Below, piece by piece: positions 12,446 through 24,169 of a DNA stretch of 64,000 bases. The notes under the pieces were generated by a model. That model saw only the letters and a list, made by a program, of their open reading frames with translations, was not told the DNA's origin and made no database searches. The DNA comes from Siphonodentalium dalli (Eukaryota > Mollusca > Scaphopoda > Gadilida > Siphonodentaliidae), in the NCBI GenBank assembly GCA_032622095.1, contig CP136065.1:98835343-98899342 (forward strand), read 5' to 3'. Numbering within the stretch: the stretch's first letter is position 1; every line of letters starts with the position of its first letter. The translations under genes were made by a program, and so were the position numbers.

Positions 12446-13016
12446 TTCATATGTGTGTAATTTAAGGTTTATCAGTCGAATGAAAAAGCATAATGTACGC
12501 AAGCAAGCCATATATCTTCCAAATTCAGCATCTCATCTAAAATGTCAATATGCGCTATGTTCAGTATGCGGGTATATTTGCTTACAAGAGACGATATCTG
12601 TCATCGCTAACACAGTCCCATTCTATGAGCTGTCGTTCATAACATAGTAGCCAGAGTAAGTTTTTTTTATCATTCCATCGAGCTTTCCATATTTGCAAGT
12701 ACGGAACTGGAAAAAAGTTATACTGTTCTCAGTATCCAAATAATCCAAATATGTTTTTTAATTAATACCAGGTTGAAATATGTATAGGTATTTCCTCGGC
12801 TAGAGTTTTCTATGTCAGATAACCAGATGCCACGAAGTTGATTATTCAGACTACATTTGAAATGAAGTGCCATTTGTTCTGAACATGTAGCCTGAACACG
12901 AGCCCCTATCCACCATACACTATGATACACCATGATAGGACGGATATCATAAAGCTGATACCGAAACGACACTAACGTACATGAACATAAAATAGTCACC
13001 AGTCTATGTACGCCTA

Positions 13017-13220
13017 TACAGTAATGCTCTAAGTAAGCGACTTCTTAACCACAGCAGAATTATGGGTAACTTTTCAGGATTTAGTCGGAAATACGGCTTG
13101 TTGCCATTCATCGGAAAGCTTTCCGATGAATGTCAACAAGCCATATTTCCGACTAAATCCTGAAAAGTTACCCATAATTCTGCTGTGGTTAAGAAGTCGC
13201 TTACTTAGAGCATTACTATA
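13017..13220. mobile_element. 204 bp near-perfect palindrome (MITE)
   Basis: The sequence is symmetric about 13118/13119 (AAAG|CTTT). I count three mismatches in the 102 bp arm. The ends read TA-CAGTAATGCTC, and the arm shares CACAGCAGAATTATGGGTAA with the array at 1908-2325, so it belongs to the same TA-flanked family. It lies about 485 bp from the gene A exon at 13706, inside an intron. Confidence 0.88.
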
Positions 13221-13705
13221 CACTCATAGGCATACTGACCACTGATATATCAGCCTGTAGTTAAAAGGACCCAATGCACTCGCAGTGGTTAAATGTACAA
13301 AACAATATACATCTGTAAAAACATCACCAACAAGAAGAATATGGAGAAATAGATAATCGATTATCGATAGTTCTCCAGTAACGAAATTTCGCGTGTTGAA
13401 ACCAATTTTTATATAAATAATAAACAAAATAGTTTCAGTGATTTGTCAACGAACATTGCTAATAGTATAGTAAGACCAAATGTTTTAGTCTGAATATTAT
13501 TTTCAGAATATGTTTCACTTTTCCAATGTTTACGTTCATGTTTCTATTAAACTTCGGCATCCTATTTTACAATTTGGTCTTATATCGGTAAATTCACTGT
13601 AACATTAAGTGTAAATAATAATGGTTTTGACATGCGAAATCTCATTATTGGAGAGTAATTCAATGTATATGTTCATATACATGTTAACTGAGACAGACTA
13701 CTCAC

Positions 13706-13813
13706 CAACTCCGTGATGAAATGACTGTTCGTCATTATTTGTGAGATATACCTCGCCGATTTCTCATTTAGGTTATTCGATTCCAAATGTATGCAGTTGA
13801 CTGCGTTATTGTC
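13706..13813 (-). CDS. LRRC74A-like: Gene A exon: first LRR
   Basis: The exon is 108 nt, 36 codons, phase 0 at both ends, bounded by TTTTTGCAG and TTG|GTGAGT. It reads DNNAVNCIHLESNNLNEKSA and continues to FITEL, a ribonuclease-inhibitor-type LRR with the LxLxxNxL core. It directly continues the preceding exon (AVAVALL then DNNAV). Its final TEL is the start of the next repeat's beta strand and needs a following xLxxN segment. The next exon I can find does not supply that segment. Confidence 0.88.
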
Positions 13814-13964
13814 CTGCAAAAAGTATATATATGGCACGTTTTGACTATATCTCCCTCATAGGCAATCAGTACTGCTATAAAGCTGTATTGTTGGTAGTTC
13901 CTATTGATTGATGCCGACCGCACACGACGAAGAAAAGTTGAGCAACAATGGTGTGCGGAGGCCA

Positions 13965-14225
13965 AGCTGCAAAACAGCGTTTAGTCCCATCGCTACGTTA
14001 TGTCTGAACTCTGCCGGCATATGTATTTTCTTTTAAAAAAAATTGTCGGGTTTTGTCAGTTACAAATCATTCTGGTCTGATCTAGACAATTTTCAAATGA
14101 ATATGAACAGTTCAGTTTCACAGAATATGAATATGAAGAAGAATTGTAACCTACAAAAATATCAAATAAATAAATGTGACATTTCTTCACATTACGGGTA
14201 GGTGCGGTAAGTCCTGGGTATTAGT
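13965..14225. repeat. Dispersed ~260 bp repeat, copy at 44085-44360
   Basis: Shared blocks in the same orientation and order: GTGTATTTTCTT-like, TTTGTCAGTTACAA, AATTTTCAAATGAATATG, GTAACCTACAA and ATTTCTTCACATTA. One copy is in a gene A intron and the other in a gene B intron. Because they sit in non-equivalent introns, they are transposed repeats, not duplicated gene sequence. Confidence 0.7.
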
Positions 14226-14999
14226 TTATTACCTCAAACAACGCTTGGGAAAACCTAAGTCTATTAAGTACTTCAAAAATGTAGACTGTTCATCGAGTAA
14301 CACAGGCTTTTTAAATGATGAACTATAAGATTTTGTTTTATTCTCAGGCGTGGCGTATTTTCAGAATGTTCGCCACGATCAAGTTTGGTGCTGAAAGTAG
14401 CAAGCGACAATGATGACGTTAAGTGATTGGCTACAGCATTCAGCAAAATTTAAAAATTTATCTGCCACAACAACATTGATGTATCGTGTGGGTCTGCTTT
14501 ATCTGTGGCACTTGTCTTAAAATCCAAAAATATAACAGTGGGAGTTATCAATCGAAATTCAGTAACACGAAAATATATTAGTCTCACAAAACTGACAAGA
14601 ATCATTGGAAAAATCCCCGATTCGAGTTCAGCTTGTACACGTATATGGAATCAATTTAGCCACATAGCAGTTTGGTGGTGATCAAGCAACACTAATTGGA
14701 ATTGTCATCAAGAACGCAAGAAAACACACCGAAACAGCTACGTATATCTGCAAAATGAACGCAGCAATGGAAAGAGCTGTAATAATTAGTGCTCACAAGA
14801 AAAACATTTCCGGATATAGAACAGCCAAGAAAGAGTGTCGTGATGTAAGAAATTTGTTCTTGTTTTAAGATATCTTTTTTACCCAACAAAATAATTGTTG
14901 GCCGTGTACATTTCGGAAATAACGGAAAATTATTCCAAACACCAAACGATTAGCAACGCGAAAAAACATACCGCCTCAATGTCGTCAATATTAACCCTT

Positions 15000-15240
15000 T
15001 GTGTAATAAATACTGATTAATGAATAGTTCCCTCAGGAAATGTCCATATGATAAATTCAACAATCGTTTATTGAACTTATTATCTGAACATTTCCCACAA
15101 ATGCATATGATTATTCTGCTCCTGTGTTATCTTTTCGCATGCCTGTCGTCTGCTTGCATTACCCGAATGCCCCTCTAAATGATACTTTTACAAATGGGTG
15201 GGAAAATCCATTTAGTATAGAAATAGTTAAGGCTGAATTG
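15000..15240. repeat. Dispersed repeat (copies 59660-59875, inverted 11690-11840)
   Basis: Shared: GAACTTATTATCTGAACAT, TGATTATTCTGCTC and TCCATTTAGTATAGAAAT. The family is probably a non-autonomous element of unknown class. Confidence 0.6.
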
Positions 15241-15689
15241 TGTTGCTTTTAGCTGCACACTATGTGTACTGCCAGTCACGATTGCCAACAAATAACATGA
15301 TAATATGCAGTACGTGATTTTCATTTCACCGCCACCTTTTTGGGTAATTTTAATGGTGGTAGAAAGGAAATGTTGTAACCAATATATACATGTATATACC
15401 TGTATTAAACAAACATCTGCAGATTTGATCGTCGGACATGAGTTCTGTGTTGCACAAGTTACCGATAGTTTCAAATAGTTGACATTGATTATTATTTTGT
15501 ATACACATATATTTCTGATGATGGACATGGTGTGCTAATCTCCTTAATTGCGTTGGATCTTTACACTTTATAAGATCAATAACATATAAGACAGGACTAC
15601 GTTTCTATGCACAAGGACGTCACCCGTTCAAAAGTTACACTTGAATGTAGACGTGTGTGCACATTTAACGTTCTGCTAAATTTACGGAA

Positions 15690-16325
15690 GAAAACAGTTG
15701 GTCAGTACGACTAACTTATGTTAGTCAAACGTTTATCACCATGATGACTAATGTAGCTTAACGTAGATTAGTCAAAATAATAAAGGCAGAACATTATTCA
15801 TAATGACTACGGCGATGTTAGTCATAACGACTTAGCAATGGTTAGACAAAACGACTAATTGGGTCATTAGACTACAATTGTATCTAGTCACAATGATTAA
15901 CGTTTCTTAGTCACTGAGAATATGAAAATGTAATATAGTGGAATTTTTGTACAATACCAGATGATATATTATCCAGAATCAGAGACAGAATAAAAAGCAT
16001 GACATAATTCCATTCAGTTCTCTAAAACACAGATTCCAATAATGGTCTGTTGAGAGTTATGACAATAGTTTGTGGCATAGCATATATGTATGTTTAATTT
16101 GTCCATTTTTCCGAGATGCACATGGGATCTATGAAATAAGAACCGTTTATCCAAATTATGTAGGCTTTTGTGTGTGAGGTGAAGTTCTGATATATACATG
16201 TACATTTTCACTTGACGAAGAACAGAGTTAGTCATAATAACTCGCTGATATGTGTGGGTTAGTTAAAGTGACTCCATCTGATTACGACTAATCCTTAGTT
16301 AGTTATAATAACCCGATTTAGTGTA
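15690..16325. mobile_element. Element with arrays of GACTAA / TTAGTC motifs at both ends
   Basis: Dense, alternating TTAGTC and GACTAA hexamers fill 15700-15910 and recur at 16225-16320, with ordinary sequence between. The symmetric layout suggests a transposon with subterminal motif arrays, which can serve as transposase binding sites in known elements. Ends are not delimited. Confidence 0.5.
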
Positions 16326-16380
16326 GTGATAAAATCCGCACAATCGAGTCCTACGATAAAACGGCAAATTGATTACTCAC

Positions 16381-16589
16381 AAGCAAAGCTACTGCAACGG
16401 CTTTCGTGTGTTGCGCAGTCAGAGGTTGTTCCACGAGGCTGAATGATTGTTGAGATAAGTTGTTGAAGATGATGTCGTTAGGCTCAAGCTTTAGCGATTT
16501 GCATATTGCAATATACTCGATTTGTGAGACACTTCTATCGCCAATTGTAGATGGTGTGCTGGGGGTCCTTGTCTCGCGAAGGAATATAT
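16381..16589 (-). CDS. LRRC74A-like: Gene A exon: N-terminal helical region entering the LRRs
   Basis: The acceptor is CTTACAG and the donor CTT|GTGAGTAA; the exon is 209 nt, phase 1 in and phase 0 out. It encodes about 70 residues with a QIEYIAICKSLKLEP segment and ends HTKAVAVALL. This aligns by eye with the region of vertebrate LRRC74A just before its first LRR, which has a YLxACK segment and a TKAIAIAL segment. That alignment is the strongest basis for the family name. LRRC74A is a poorly characterised intracellular LRR protein, and I infer a protein-interaction scaffold role only from its architecture. Confidence 0.85.
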
Positions 16590-17144
16590 CTGTAAGTTAA
16601 GAGTAAAGGAGTTCTGTTCGACGATATTCATGTGGCACCCGATACGATCTCAGACATATGTTAATATTTCACTTCTTCAAATTGATATTTTACGGCTCAG
16701 CCAATACACCCATTCCAATGGTCATTTGTGTGAAGCATCAATACATTATTGTTGTCGAAACTTTCAACAACAATTGGTGTACAATTTCGTAAAACAAGAC
16801 ATCTGCACTACGAACAATTTAAACAAACAGGCCGCCAATCTCCCCGAACAAGTCGCCGATATACAAACGAGAATTATTTCGTTAACGAGAATCACTATAT
16901 TTGAATTATATGGTAGTATGAAATCACGTCATTGAGTGAATAAAATACTAAACAACTGTGGCAAATTTATCATTTCTATTTTGAATTTCTGTGTCATTTA
17001 CATGTATATTAATTATTTGTTTGGATTTGGAAATAAAAATATCTTTACACTAAACAAATGTGGCATAAAAATATGATAAGTCATACTTGAGCTCTGTCAC
17101 TCTGGGGCATAATTTCGTTCGTATTTGTGAGGTTTAGACTTGAA

Positions 17145-18346
17145 AACCTTTCGCATAATTGACACCATTCGCATTTTGAACGACAACAGATATTTATTAC
17201 GAATAGCTATTTGTTATCATACTTTTTTCGGATGGTGCAAAACCCTTTTCGCATAATTGACGACAACGAGTCCGTTTGTGAGACAATCGTGCTTGCTTCT
17301 CGGAGTAAGGAATATGGGACTGCGTGTCGTGATTATTTTGTACTTAATTGTGCTGTTATCAGGTCATAACTTAGCGCTTTGTGTTTCACAGGCGTCTCGT
17401 GTTTCACGACGATGATTTAATTGGTTGCCACTGTAAGATAAGTATTACGGTCACATGGCGATCACAATTTAAGGACATAATCTCAGAGTCAACTCCCACA
17501 TTAAGTAACTGAGAAACGATCGCGAACTTATTGCATATCAGGTATTTGTGAACTTTGTTAAAAATCCAAACCTGAAATCGTAACAACAAATAGGGAAATA
17601 ACGACAACGAATATAAAGAACACAAATTCTAGTGACGTAGTACCCTATTCATAATAATGATTTGTCGTCGTTCATTATGCGAAAGGAGTCTAATGAACAT
17701 ATACGATTTACGAATAGAGTACTACGTCATTGGAGTTTGTGTTCCGTATATTCGTTGCAGTTCTCTCTAACCGTAGTTACGATTACGGTTTCGGATTTGA
17801 AACAAAACTCATAAATACATCATATATATTAATAAGATCGCGATCGTTTCCCATCTCCTCAATGTGGGAGTTGACACTGATACTATGTCCTTAATTGTGT
17901 GCTCGCCATGAGCATGGCCTTAAATGTTCTTCTATTAGTGGCAATCAAATCATTCGCCGTAATGAAAAACGAGAATCTTGCGAAACACAAAGCGTTAAGC
18001 TATGACCTTAATTACCTTATTCTCTGATCCAATTAACAACATGAATGGATATTGAGAAAACGAAATGATGTGCAAAATATGGATATAATGACCAAAAACA
18101 TTTATGTACAAAATATACAGTGATAATATACCTGATAACAACATATATACACGTAATATTATGTACAAATTAATCACGACAATTGTGCTTGCCACTCCCA
18201 TTACTGCGAGTGGCAAGCACAGTTGTCTCACAAACTGACTCGGTAGTCGTCAATTCCTGCGAAAAGGTTTTGGACAGTCGAAGACGTTACGACTATACAA
18301 TTAGCTATTCGTAATTCTTATCTGCCGTAGCTCATTATGCGAAAAA
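17145..18346. mobile_element. ~1.2 kb imperfect foldback element
   Basis: The outer arm AACCTTTTCGCATAATT-like at 17145 and 17250 pairs with CATTATGCGAAAA at 18333 and TGCGAAAAGGTT at 18258. Inner arms pair too: AACGAATAT, GACGTAGTAC at 17605-17645 with TACTACGTCATT, ATATTCGTT at 17719-17757. The centre is at about 17680. Arms are diverged and the right arm carries an extra insertion. It lies in the gene A intron between 16589 and 19460. Confidence 0.75.
18183..18230. repeat. 20 bp-arm hairpin in the foldback element
   Basis: ACAATTGTGCTTGCCACTC and GAGTGGCAAGCACAGTTGT are near-perfect reverse complements separated by ten bases. Confidence 0.8.
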
Positions 18347-19459
18347 TATCTACTATACGGCCGTATATTACATTGTATAGAAAAAATATGTTTACAATAT
18401 TACAAGGCATACTGCTAATACCTCAAAGCACTACATAATGCTTGCTTTACAGTTAACAGATCATGTTATCAAAAACAATGACTATAATATTCCTGTTATT
18501 CAGTAAAAAGTAACTTTTACGAGTGTTTTTGAGAAATGTCACTACGGAATAGCGTATATACATGTCAAAAGATGATAAGACAAGGAGGAAATTTTCTGGA
18601 GCAATATTGAAAATGCGAATACTAAGTCGCCTTCCACAACCAACTTCGTATTGCGATTGTGGGAGGGGTCGTAAACAGTACAAGGCTTGGAACAAAAATG
18701 CCAGATTGTAAGTTGTACCCATGCATGCTGACCGTACGTGGCCAAAGATCCCACACGTGACAGGACATCAAAGTCCACAATGCTCATCTGTCTCAATAAA
18801 AATTGCTCATATATAGAATATTAAAAAATACGTACCAACTGCATAGCCAACTTAATATAGCATTTATATATGTATAAAATTGTAAATGTGACTTTCATAT
18901 GGTACCATTTATTCAGGGAAGACGGACAGGAAGACGACCAGATGGGTCATACTTATTGAGTTATTTACACAAGAGAGGCAATATACGGTACATACATAGA
19001 CAACCACAAACAGATAAATGCATGTGTCATTGAGGTATCCGATATGATACAGATATTCCCATCGGAATATTAGTCAGAACATAAGATGAAAATAAACCGC
19101 ACACATCGCTTGAAAAGACGATATTCATTACACAGTAGTTCAATTTGCATTGGGATACAACCACCAAGGCAGTATGCAAGGAATGTATCGGTTTTCATGT
19201 TGGCAGGAACGATAAAAGTTTCAATTCCAAATATGTCAATCAACGAATACCAAAATGCGTTTAGACCCATCCACAGATGCACGCTCCCGATACCGATGAA
19301 ATAAAAGATTTGAATATGTGTGGTCGCAGCGACTGCATTAAGCGTCATTATATAGAATAAGTGGTATCAGTCCAAATATTGGCTAACTTGATACAGATTG
19401 GAAAATAATCTGGTTCTTTTCGAGAGAGCTACCAAAGAGGTAGCCACTAATATACCAAC

Positions 19460-19758
19460 CTTCTTCATCGGAGTAGTCGACATCGAGAACTCCCCCGTGG
19501 CTATATTCAGAACCCATCCAGCTGAACGACGACCCTGTACTCGGTCGCGCATCGTTTATAGTAGGCACATGCAATGAGTCCAGCGCATGCGTCGACTTTC
19601 TGCTCCTCCTTACTGTGCTCCGGCATTGTCTTTTAGGAACCGCCGATAGTTTGTATTCTCTGGCTAACCGCTGTGGCGTGTGCGACCGAATGAGTCTGAA
19701 TTCGCTCTTGGTAGTTCGGCACGCAGTTTGCAGTGCAGCAGTAAAACTTTCAATTTGC
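19460..19758 (-). CDS. LRRC74A-like: Gene A, N-terminal exon (LRRC74A-like), partial
   Basis: This exon is open in one frame for about 99 residues. It encodes a basic, Ser/Arg-rich stretch followed by an acidic end reading DVDYSDEE. A pyrimidine-rich acceptor (TTTGCATTTCAG) precedes it and an AAG|GTTGGT donor follows; it leaves one base of a split codon that the next exon completes as Asp. No in-frame ATG lies upstream before a stop, so the initiator must be in an unlocated upstream exon, unless the acceptor is misjudged. The low-complexity N-terminus has no recognisable domain, as is usual ahead of the LRRs in this family. The splice phase match to the next exon is the main support. Confidence 0.7.
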
Positions 19759-19874
19759 CTGAAATGCAAATCTGTACCATTTATACCGGTATGGGTGTAA
19801 CTTCATGCATACCATATAAACAGCCCAACAGCTTAACTTCAGTTGACGCTTCGATTGTCGTATTTTGTTCAGCC

Positions 19875-20080
19875 TTGATCGTTTTTCTGTAGCAGGTCGT
19901 AACAAAAATTGTTTCTTGTCAGCCATTCCCCCGTTATGTTAAACAGAAAGCGCTCAGTTTATACAGTTGAAATCAGTCAATACATATCTGGAGGATCAAC
20001 TTTTTCAACCGTGACTTTTTTCTATAGCAGGCATTAATAAAAATCGTCTGTTGGCAGCCAATATTTCCGTTATGTATGTG
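19875..20080. repeat. Imperfect ~130 bp tandem repeat
   Basis: TTTTTCTGTAGCAGGTCGTAA and, later, TTTTTTCTATAGCAGGCATTA start two similar blocks that both continue into a CAGCCA, CCGTTATGT stretch. No gene is seen. Confidence 0.55.
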
Positions 20081-20198
20081 GATATAATAAGTTGTGAGTA
20101 TAATAATTAGTCGCGCTCAGAAATACGTATGAAATTAAGTTTTTGATGTGGGGGTTCTTTAACCTAAATTTAATGGTTTGGTTCTCAGCAGCCCATAG

Positions 20199-21944
20199 AC
20201 ACTCTAAAGTCCGTTGGGTAAGATTTTAGTAATCGGGTGTTGGGCAGTTTAGTAAAATATGTTCAATGAAATGTACCAATATATATAATGACAATACACC
20301 ATGCATTGTGTTAATCTGAAATCATCTGTGCAGTAAAATCATTTCGCGTGTCATTTTACTAAGTTTATAGTAAAAGTCACATGATTCCATTATCGCCAAT
20401 GGTTCATCGGGACCTGATCACGCCGTGTTGTTAAACCAAATTAAAAATGGCTGACCAATTCGTTATCAGCAAGTTGACAGAATCGGACTTTATTGAACAA
20501 AAGGAGTCATTCGAAGGTATACAGATTCATTATACAACCATATATTGACAGCATTTATATCACTAACAGGTTTGTGTCTCCGAACCAGCTGCTGGATATG
20601 GATTATTTCACCCCCCCCCCCCCCCCCCCCCGCCACCATAATTCATTCAATGTTGTCAAATTGGACGTTGAGTTGAAAGACGTTTCGTACCAGTAATGGT
20701 TTGGTGCTGTTAAAAACAATAAAACTCAATTTTGTTCATTTGTTCGTTCGTTGTCTGTCCGGGTATGGGCGCGCAAACGAGGAGTATCATGGGATAGTTG
20801 ACATCAGATGTCTTGAAAGGGCACTAATTAAATTAACTAAATAATTGGTTATATGCCCAAAATGGTTGGAATGTAGACTTTGAAAATTGATTCACAGGAC
20901 AAATTGACCAGATTAGTGTCACGGGATTGCTACCGCTGACCTCAGACTATTTAAATTGCCACTACAAAACAATATTAATTAAATAATTAATCATATACAC
21001 AAAATTGTTGGACCCTGGATGCTAGAAATTGGTATGCAGTGGTGAATTGACCAAGAGAGTAACACTGGATATGTACCGTTGATCCTAAATTGGAACTTAA
21101 AGCCATATGGTGGTTTGCGCTCCAAAATACAAATAATATTATTAGCTTTTGAATTTTTCCCTGTATCGAAATAGGTAGATAAATATCTTAACTACCTTTC
21201 TACGAGCATTCTGTAACCCAAAAAGACGCATTGAAGTAATGAAAAATGCAACTATGATCAAGGTGTTTGGGTCCCAAACAAACACAAAACAGCAATTTGC
21301 ACGACATGGAACAGAAAAGAGCGTTCCGTGTTATTCTATTCCTGATATGGTAGCAATAACGAACGTTTGTCTGACTTCGGGCGAAAAATTGAAAACGGCT
21401 GGAAAATGGCTGTGACTTTGGCAAGTGTTTTTCAAAGAATATGAAACTATATTTCGTGTAGTTATCGACCTATCGTATCCGCCGTTCCAAATTACGTACA
21501 CAAAATGTGGATGTTTGAATGACCCATGTCCGTTTAAAGATTATATTATCATAAATTAGCAATAAAGATCGTTCCTGGCTAGCTTAGACGATATGTAAGC
21601 ACATTGGTACACTAGGATCACCGGATCAGGGGAATATAATTTGATATGTGTCTTTGATCTCAGATGACTTACAGGGGGACTAATAGATTAGTTTAACATA
21701 TATGATCAACGAAGGGCGTTTATTATCAGCTCAGACGATGTGTGAGGAAATTTGCACAGCGACGTAATTTGACACGGTGATGTCATGGGATAGGTTATGT
21801 TGACCCCAGGTGACTGAAAGATGCACTATCAATTAGCAATAAAGAGCGTTTATTGTCAATTTAAAACACAGCTGTAACTTTATTAGGAGAATTTTAGGAG
21901 AATTTACTTATTCTTTAACCGCGCAACGCCGGGACCACAGCTAG
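20199..21944 (+). mobile_element. Helitron-like segment, copy 1
   Basis: The segment ends CAACGCCGGGACCACAG-CTAG followed by T: a GC-rich potential stem just ahead of a CTAG terminus, as Helitrons have. Similarity to copy 2 begins at ACACTCTAAA. The interior holds degenerate repeats of a GGGATAG, TTGAC, CTTAAAGGGCACTA block with period near 180-200 bp. A small first-exon-like frame lies at its left end. No Rep/helicase frame is present. Confidence 0.55.
20447..20516 (+). CDS. SAM-like first exon fragment, copy 1
   Basis: ATG begins a 70 nt open exon reading MADQFVISKL then TESDFIEQKESFEG, ending at GAAG|GTATAC, a consensus-like donor. The pattern FVISKLxExxFxExxxxFE resembles helix 1 to 2 of N-terminal SAM domains. 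A second copy at 26576-26645 has the same length, the same donor and no stop. I cannot find a matching second exon, so it may be a transposon-captured fragment. Confidence 0.4.
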
Positions 21945-21949
21945 TTTAG

Positions 21950-22900
21950 TTTAATTTAGGCAATTCGCACTCTGATATAATTATTTGTATCCATCGAAAT
22001 AAATGAGCTATGTTTTTTCCATATATATCACATTAAACCACTATTATATCATTACAAAAGTCATTACATATTTGCTTATATTACATAGTGTATATGTCAC
22101 TGGTGATGAATAAGCGCGTGCTTCGCGGGATACTTGGCACCGCGCCAAAAATATTACCGCACGGATTAATATTATTTCGAAAAGCTGCGCATGAGACCAA
22201 TGCCAGACATTGCAAAATGATTGCTTTGTTCGTTAAAGTTAAATTATTGTCCCAATTCGTTGCGCCAAGGAAAATAGGCACAAAAACAAAGAGGCAAATT
22301 GTATTGGGGCACTCTATTTTTCATTACCAGTCAGAGCGCGCAATACTGTCGTATACTGTTATGAAGCGTCTCAGCCCACGCCGTGCATGCATGCATTTTT
22401 CAGTTTCTTTTATAAAGATTTTGATTTGTTAAAAAGGCATAGAGCTCTAGTTTTTTCATGTGATTTAAAAGACCTTCAACTCGTTATGTTGGGATATAAG
22501 ATTTTATGAAACAAGTTTGATAAATTTGGTTCACAACTCTTGGAGATCCTCTATATATCTGAATATACTGTCACGAAAATAGTTAGTTTTAAACCAACGT
22601 TGGTAGTAATAAATCCCCCAACATTAGTTGATTTGACACAATAATTAAGTAATTATTCACCCAATGTTGGGTACAAAAATCGCCCAACGTAGAAGGGAAA
22701 TTAATATTGGGTAAACTTTTAACCTGCGTTGAGTAAAACATTGCCCAACATTGGGTAGAATTGACCCACATTGGGTGACATATGTTTTACCCAACTAAAA
22801 AAGTTAAAAGTTACTAAACGTTCGCGTGGTGCTATATGCACCATTGTGTTGGGTAAATTTTTTACCAAATTTGGATAAAATTTTATCCAACGCGATTAAT
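21950..22900. repeat. Duplication tail with CCCAAC/GTTGGG repeats
   Basis: Past the CTAG end, similarity to copy 2 continues through AATTTAGGCAATTC and CATCGAAATAAATGAGCTAT. After an extra ~500 bp insert (~22030-22540) it resumes at ATATCTGAATATACTGT into many CCCAACGTTGGG-type half-sites (22590-22870). The half-sites form alternating inverted repeats. No gene is supported. Confidence 0.6.
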
Positions 22901-23369
22901 GTATATATGATATTATAAATATATACTTACTCTTCTTCTGCCATTATAAGGATAAATTCTCAATTCGCATTACGAACAAAATTAATTCTCACCACTATTG
23001 GGAACAAACTCACTTCGGGAAATGAGTCTAACATATCCAGAAACAGTAATCGATTGTATATGTCAGTATCAGTTTGTCCAAAATAACAACAGTGACCTTT
23101 TGACGATACGTTGGTAGTCAGCGCGCGATTATGTAACTAATCCTTTAAGTGATTTCCAATCTGATATATTTGATCCAAGTTCGCCCAGGTTCGCCTGTTA
23201 ATTTTAACGGATGATTAGGTTTAATTCGTTAATGCTATGGAATTGTGTTATATGTTTAATCGGTCAGCATACGGTCAAAGTGCACCTCGATAATACATGT
23301 AATTGTTTAGTTTGGTTTAAACATACATCATACACGAAAGTAATAATGGTTTTTAGAAAGGGGGGTCGA

Positions 23370-23700
23370 GCACAATTTATTCCACCCCTCGGCCCTTAAA
23401 CCAGACCAAACTTCCAGGTTTGCGGAATTCCATTTGCACCCCCTGGAAATTGCCACCTGACACCCCAACCCCGCCTAATGTTGGAAAATTTCCAACTGAT
23501 GGCAATTTCAGACCAAACTTTAGACCAAAAGAAGACAAATTGGCTACTGTTAGTCTAAAAATAACAAACTACCCACTAATTTACTGGTGGAAAATCAAAA
23601 TATGAGAACAATTTCAACCTATATATGTGGTGTACAATTTCCTACTTATAGTGTCAGGCATGAAATTTCCACCCGTTGAACATTTGGATCAGAGTTAGAC
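23370..23700 (-). mobile_element. Diverged fragment of the 2.17 kb TIR family
   Basis: ACCAAACTTCCA, GGAAATTGCCACCTGA-like text and GTCAGGCATGAAATTTCCA match, with divergence, the interior of copy 3 (about 48230-48500) in the same orientation. Neither terminal repeat is present. Confidence 0.55.
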
Positions 23701-24169
23701 ACCCCCAAATCCCTCTGTCCTTGCATGCCGTGCCCGGGTGTAGTACACGCAGTGGGTCTATATATAACAGGAAAATCAAAGTCAGAAATGATAACACCCT
23801 CAAGATCATATTATTAGGCATATTATATAAATATATATATAATATATTGGTTTCATGAATTCCGTTAAAACAAATAACCCTTCAAATTATTACAACTTCT
23901 GCAAAATATTATAACTATAAGGTTTCTACAAAAAAATCTACTAATCGGATTAAATAGTAATAAATACACACCGATATTTCGCAATACGACATTTAGTCTA
24001 ACTGAGACGTACTTCATCAGAAATGGAAGCTGTTATATTATTCATTGTATAACATACATAGCATAACTGTTCTCGCCATGACTTTTGGCCAATTATAGAT
24101 ATAAAGTCTGTTAACAGACGTGTGTGGTCACTCATCAAATTGGTACCTGATATCCCAAAGCTGTGCATC

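Noticed and set aside
12276-12647. Poly-Ile containing open frame
   Set aside because: It starts in a trinucleotide repeat and has no conserved features.
15690-16325. Possible CRISPR-like array because of short repeated hexamers
   Set aside because: Repeats are six bases with irregular spacing and both orientations, in a eukaryotic intron; not a CRISPR layout.
19367-19552. Minus-strand frame beginning MRDRVQGRRS
   Set aside because: It is an out-of-frame shadow of the gene A exon at 19758-19460.
22088-22432. 114-codon plus-strand frame in the insert between duplicated repeats
   Set aside because: It lacks recognisable domains and lies in a segment present in only one of the two duplicated copies; no support as a gene.
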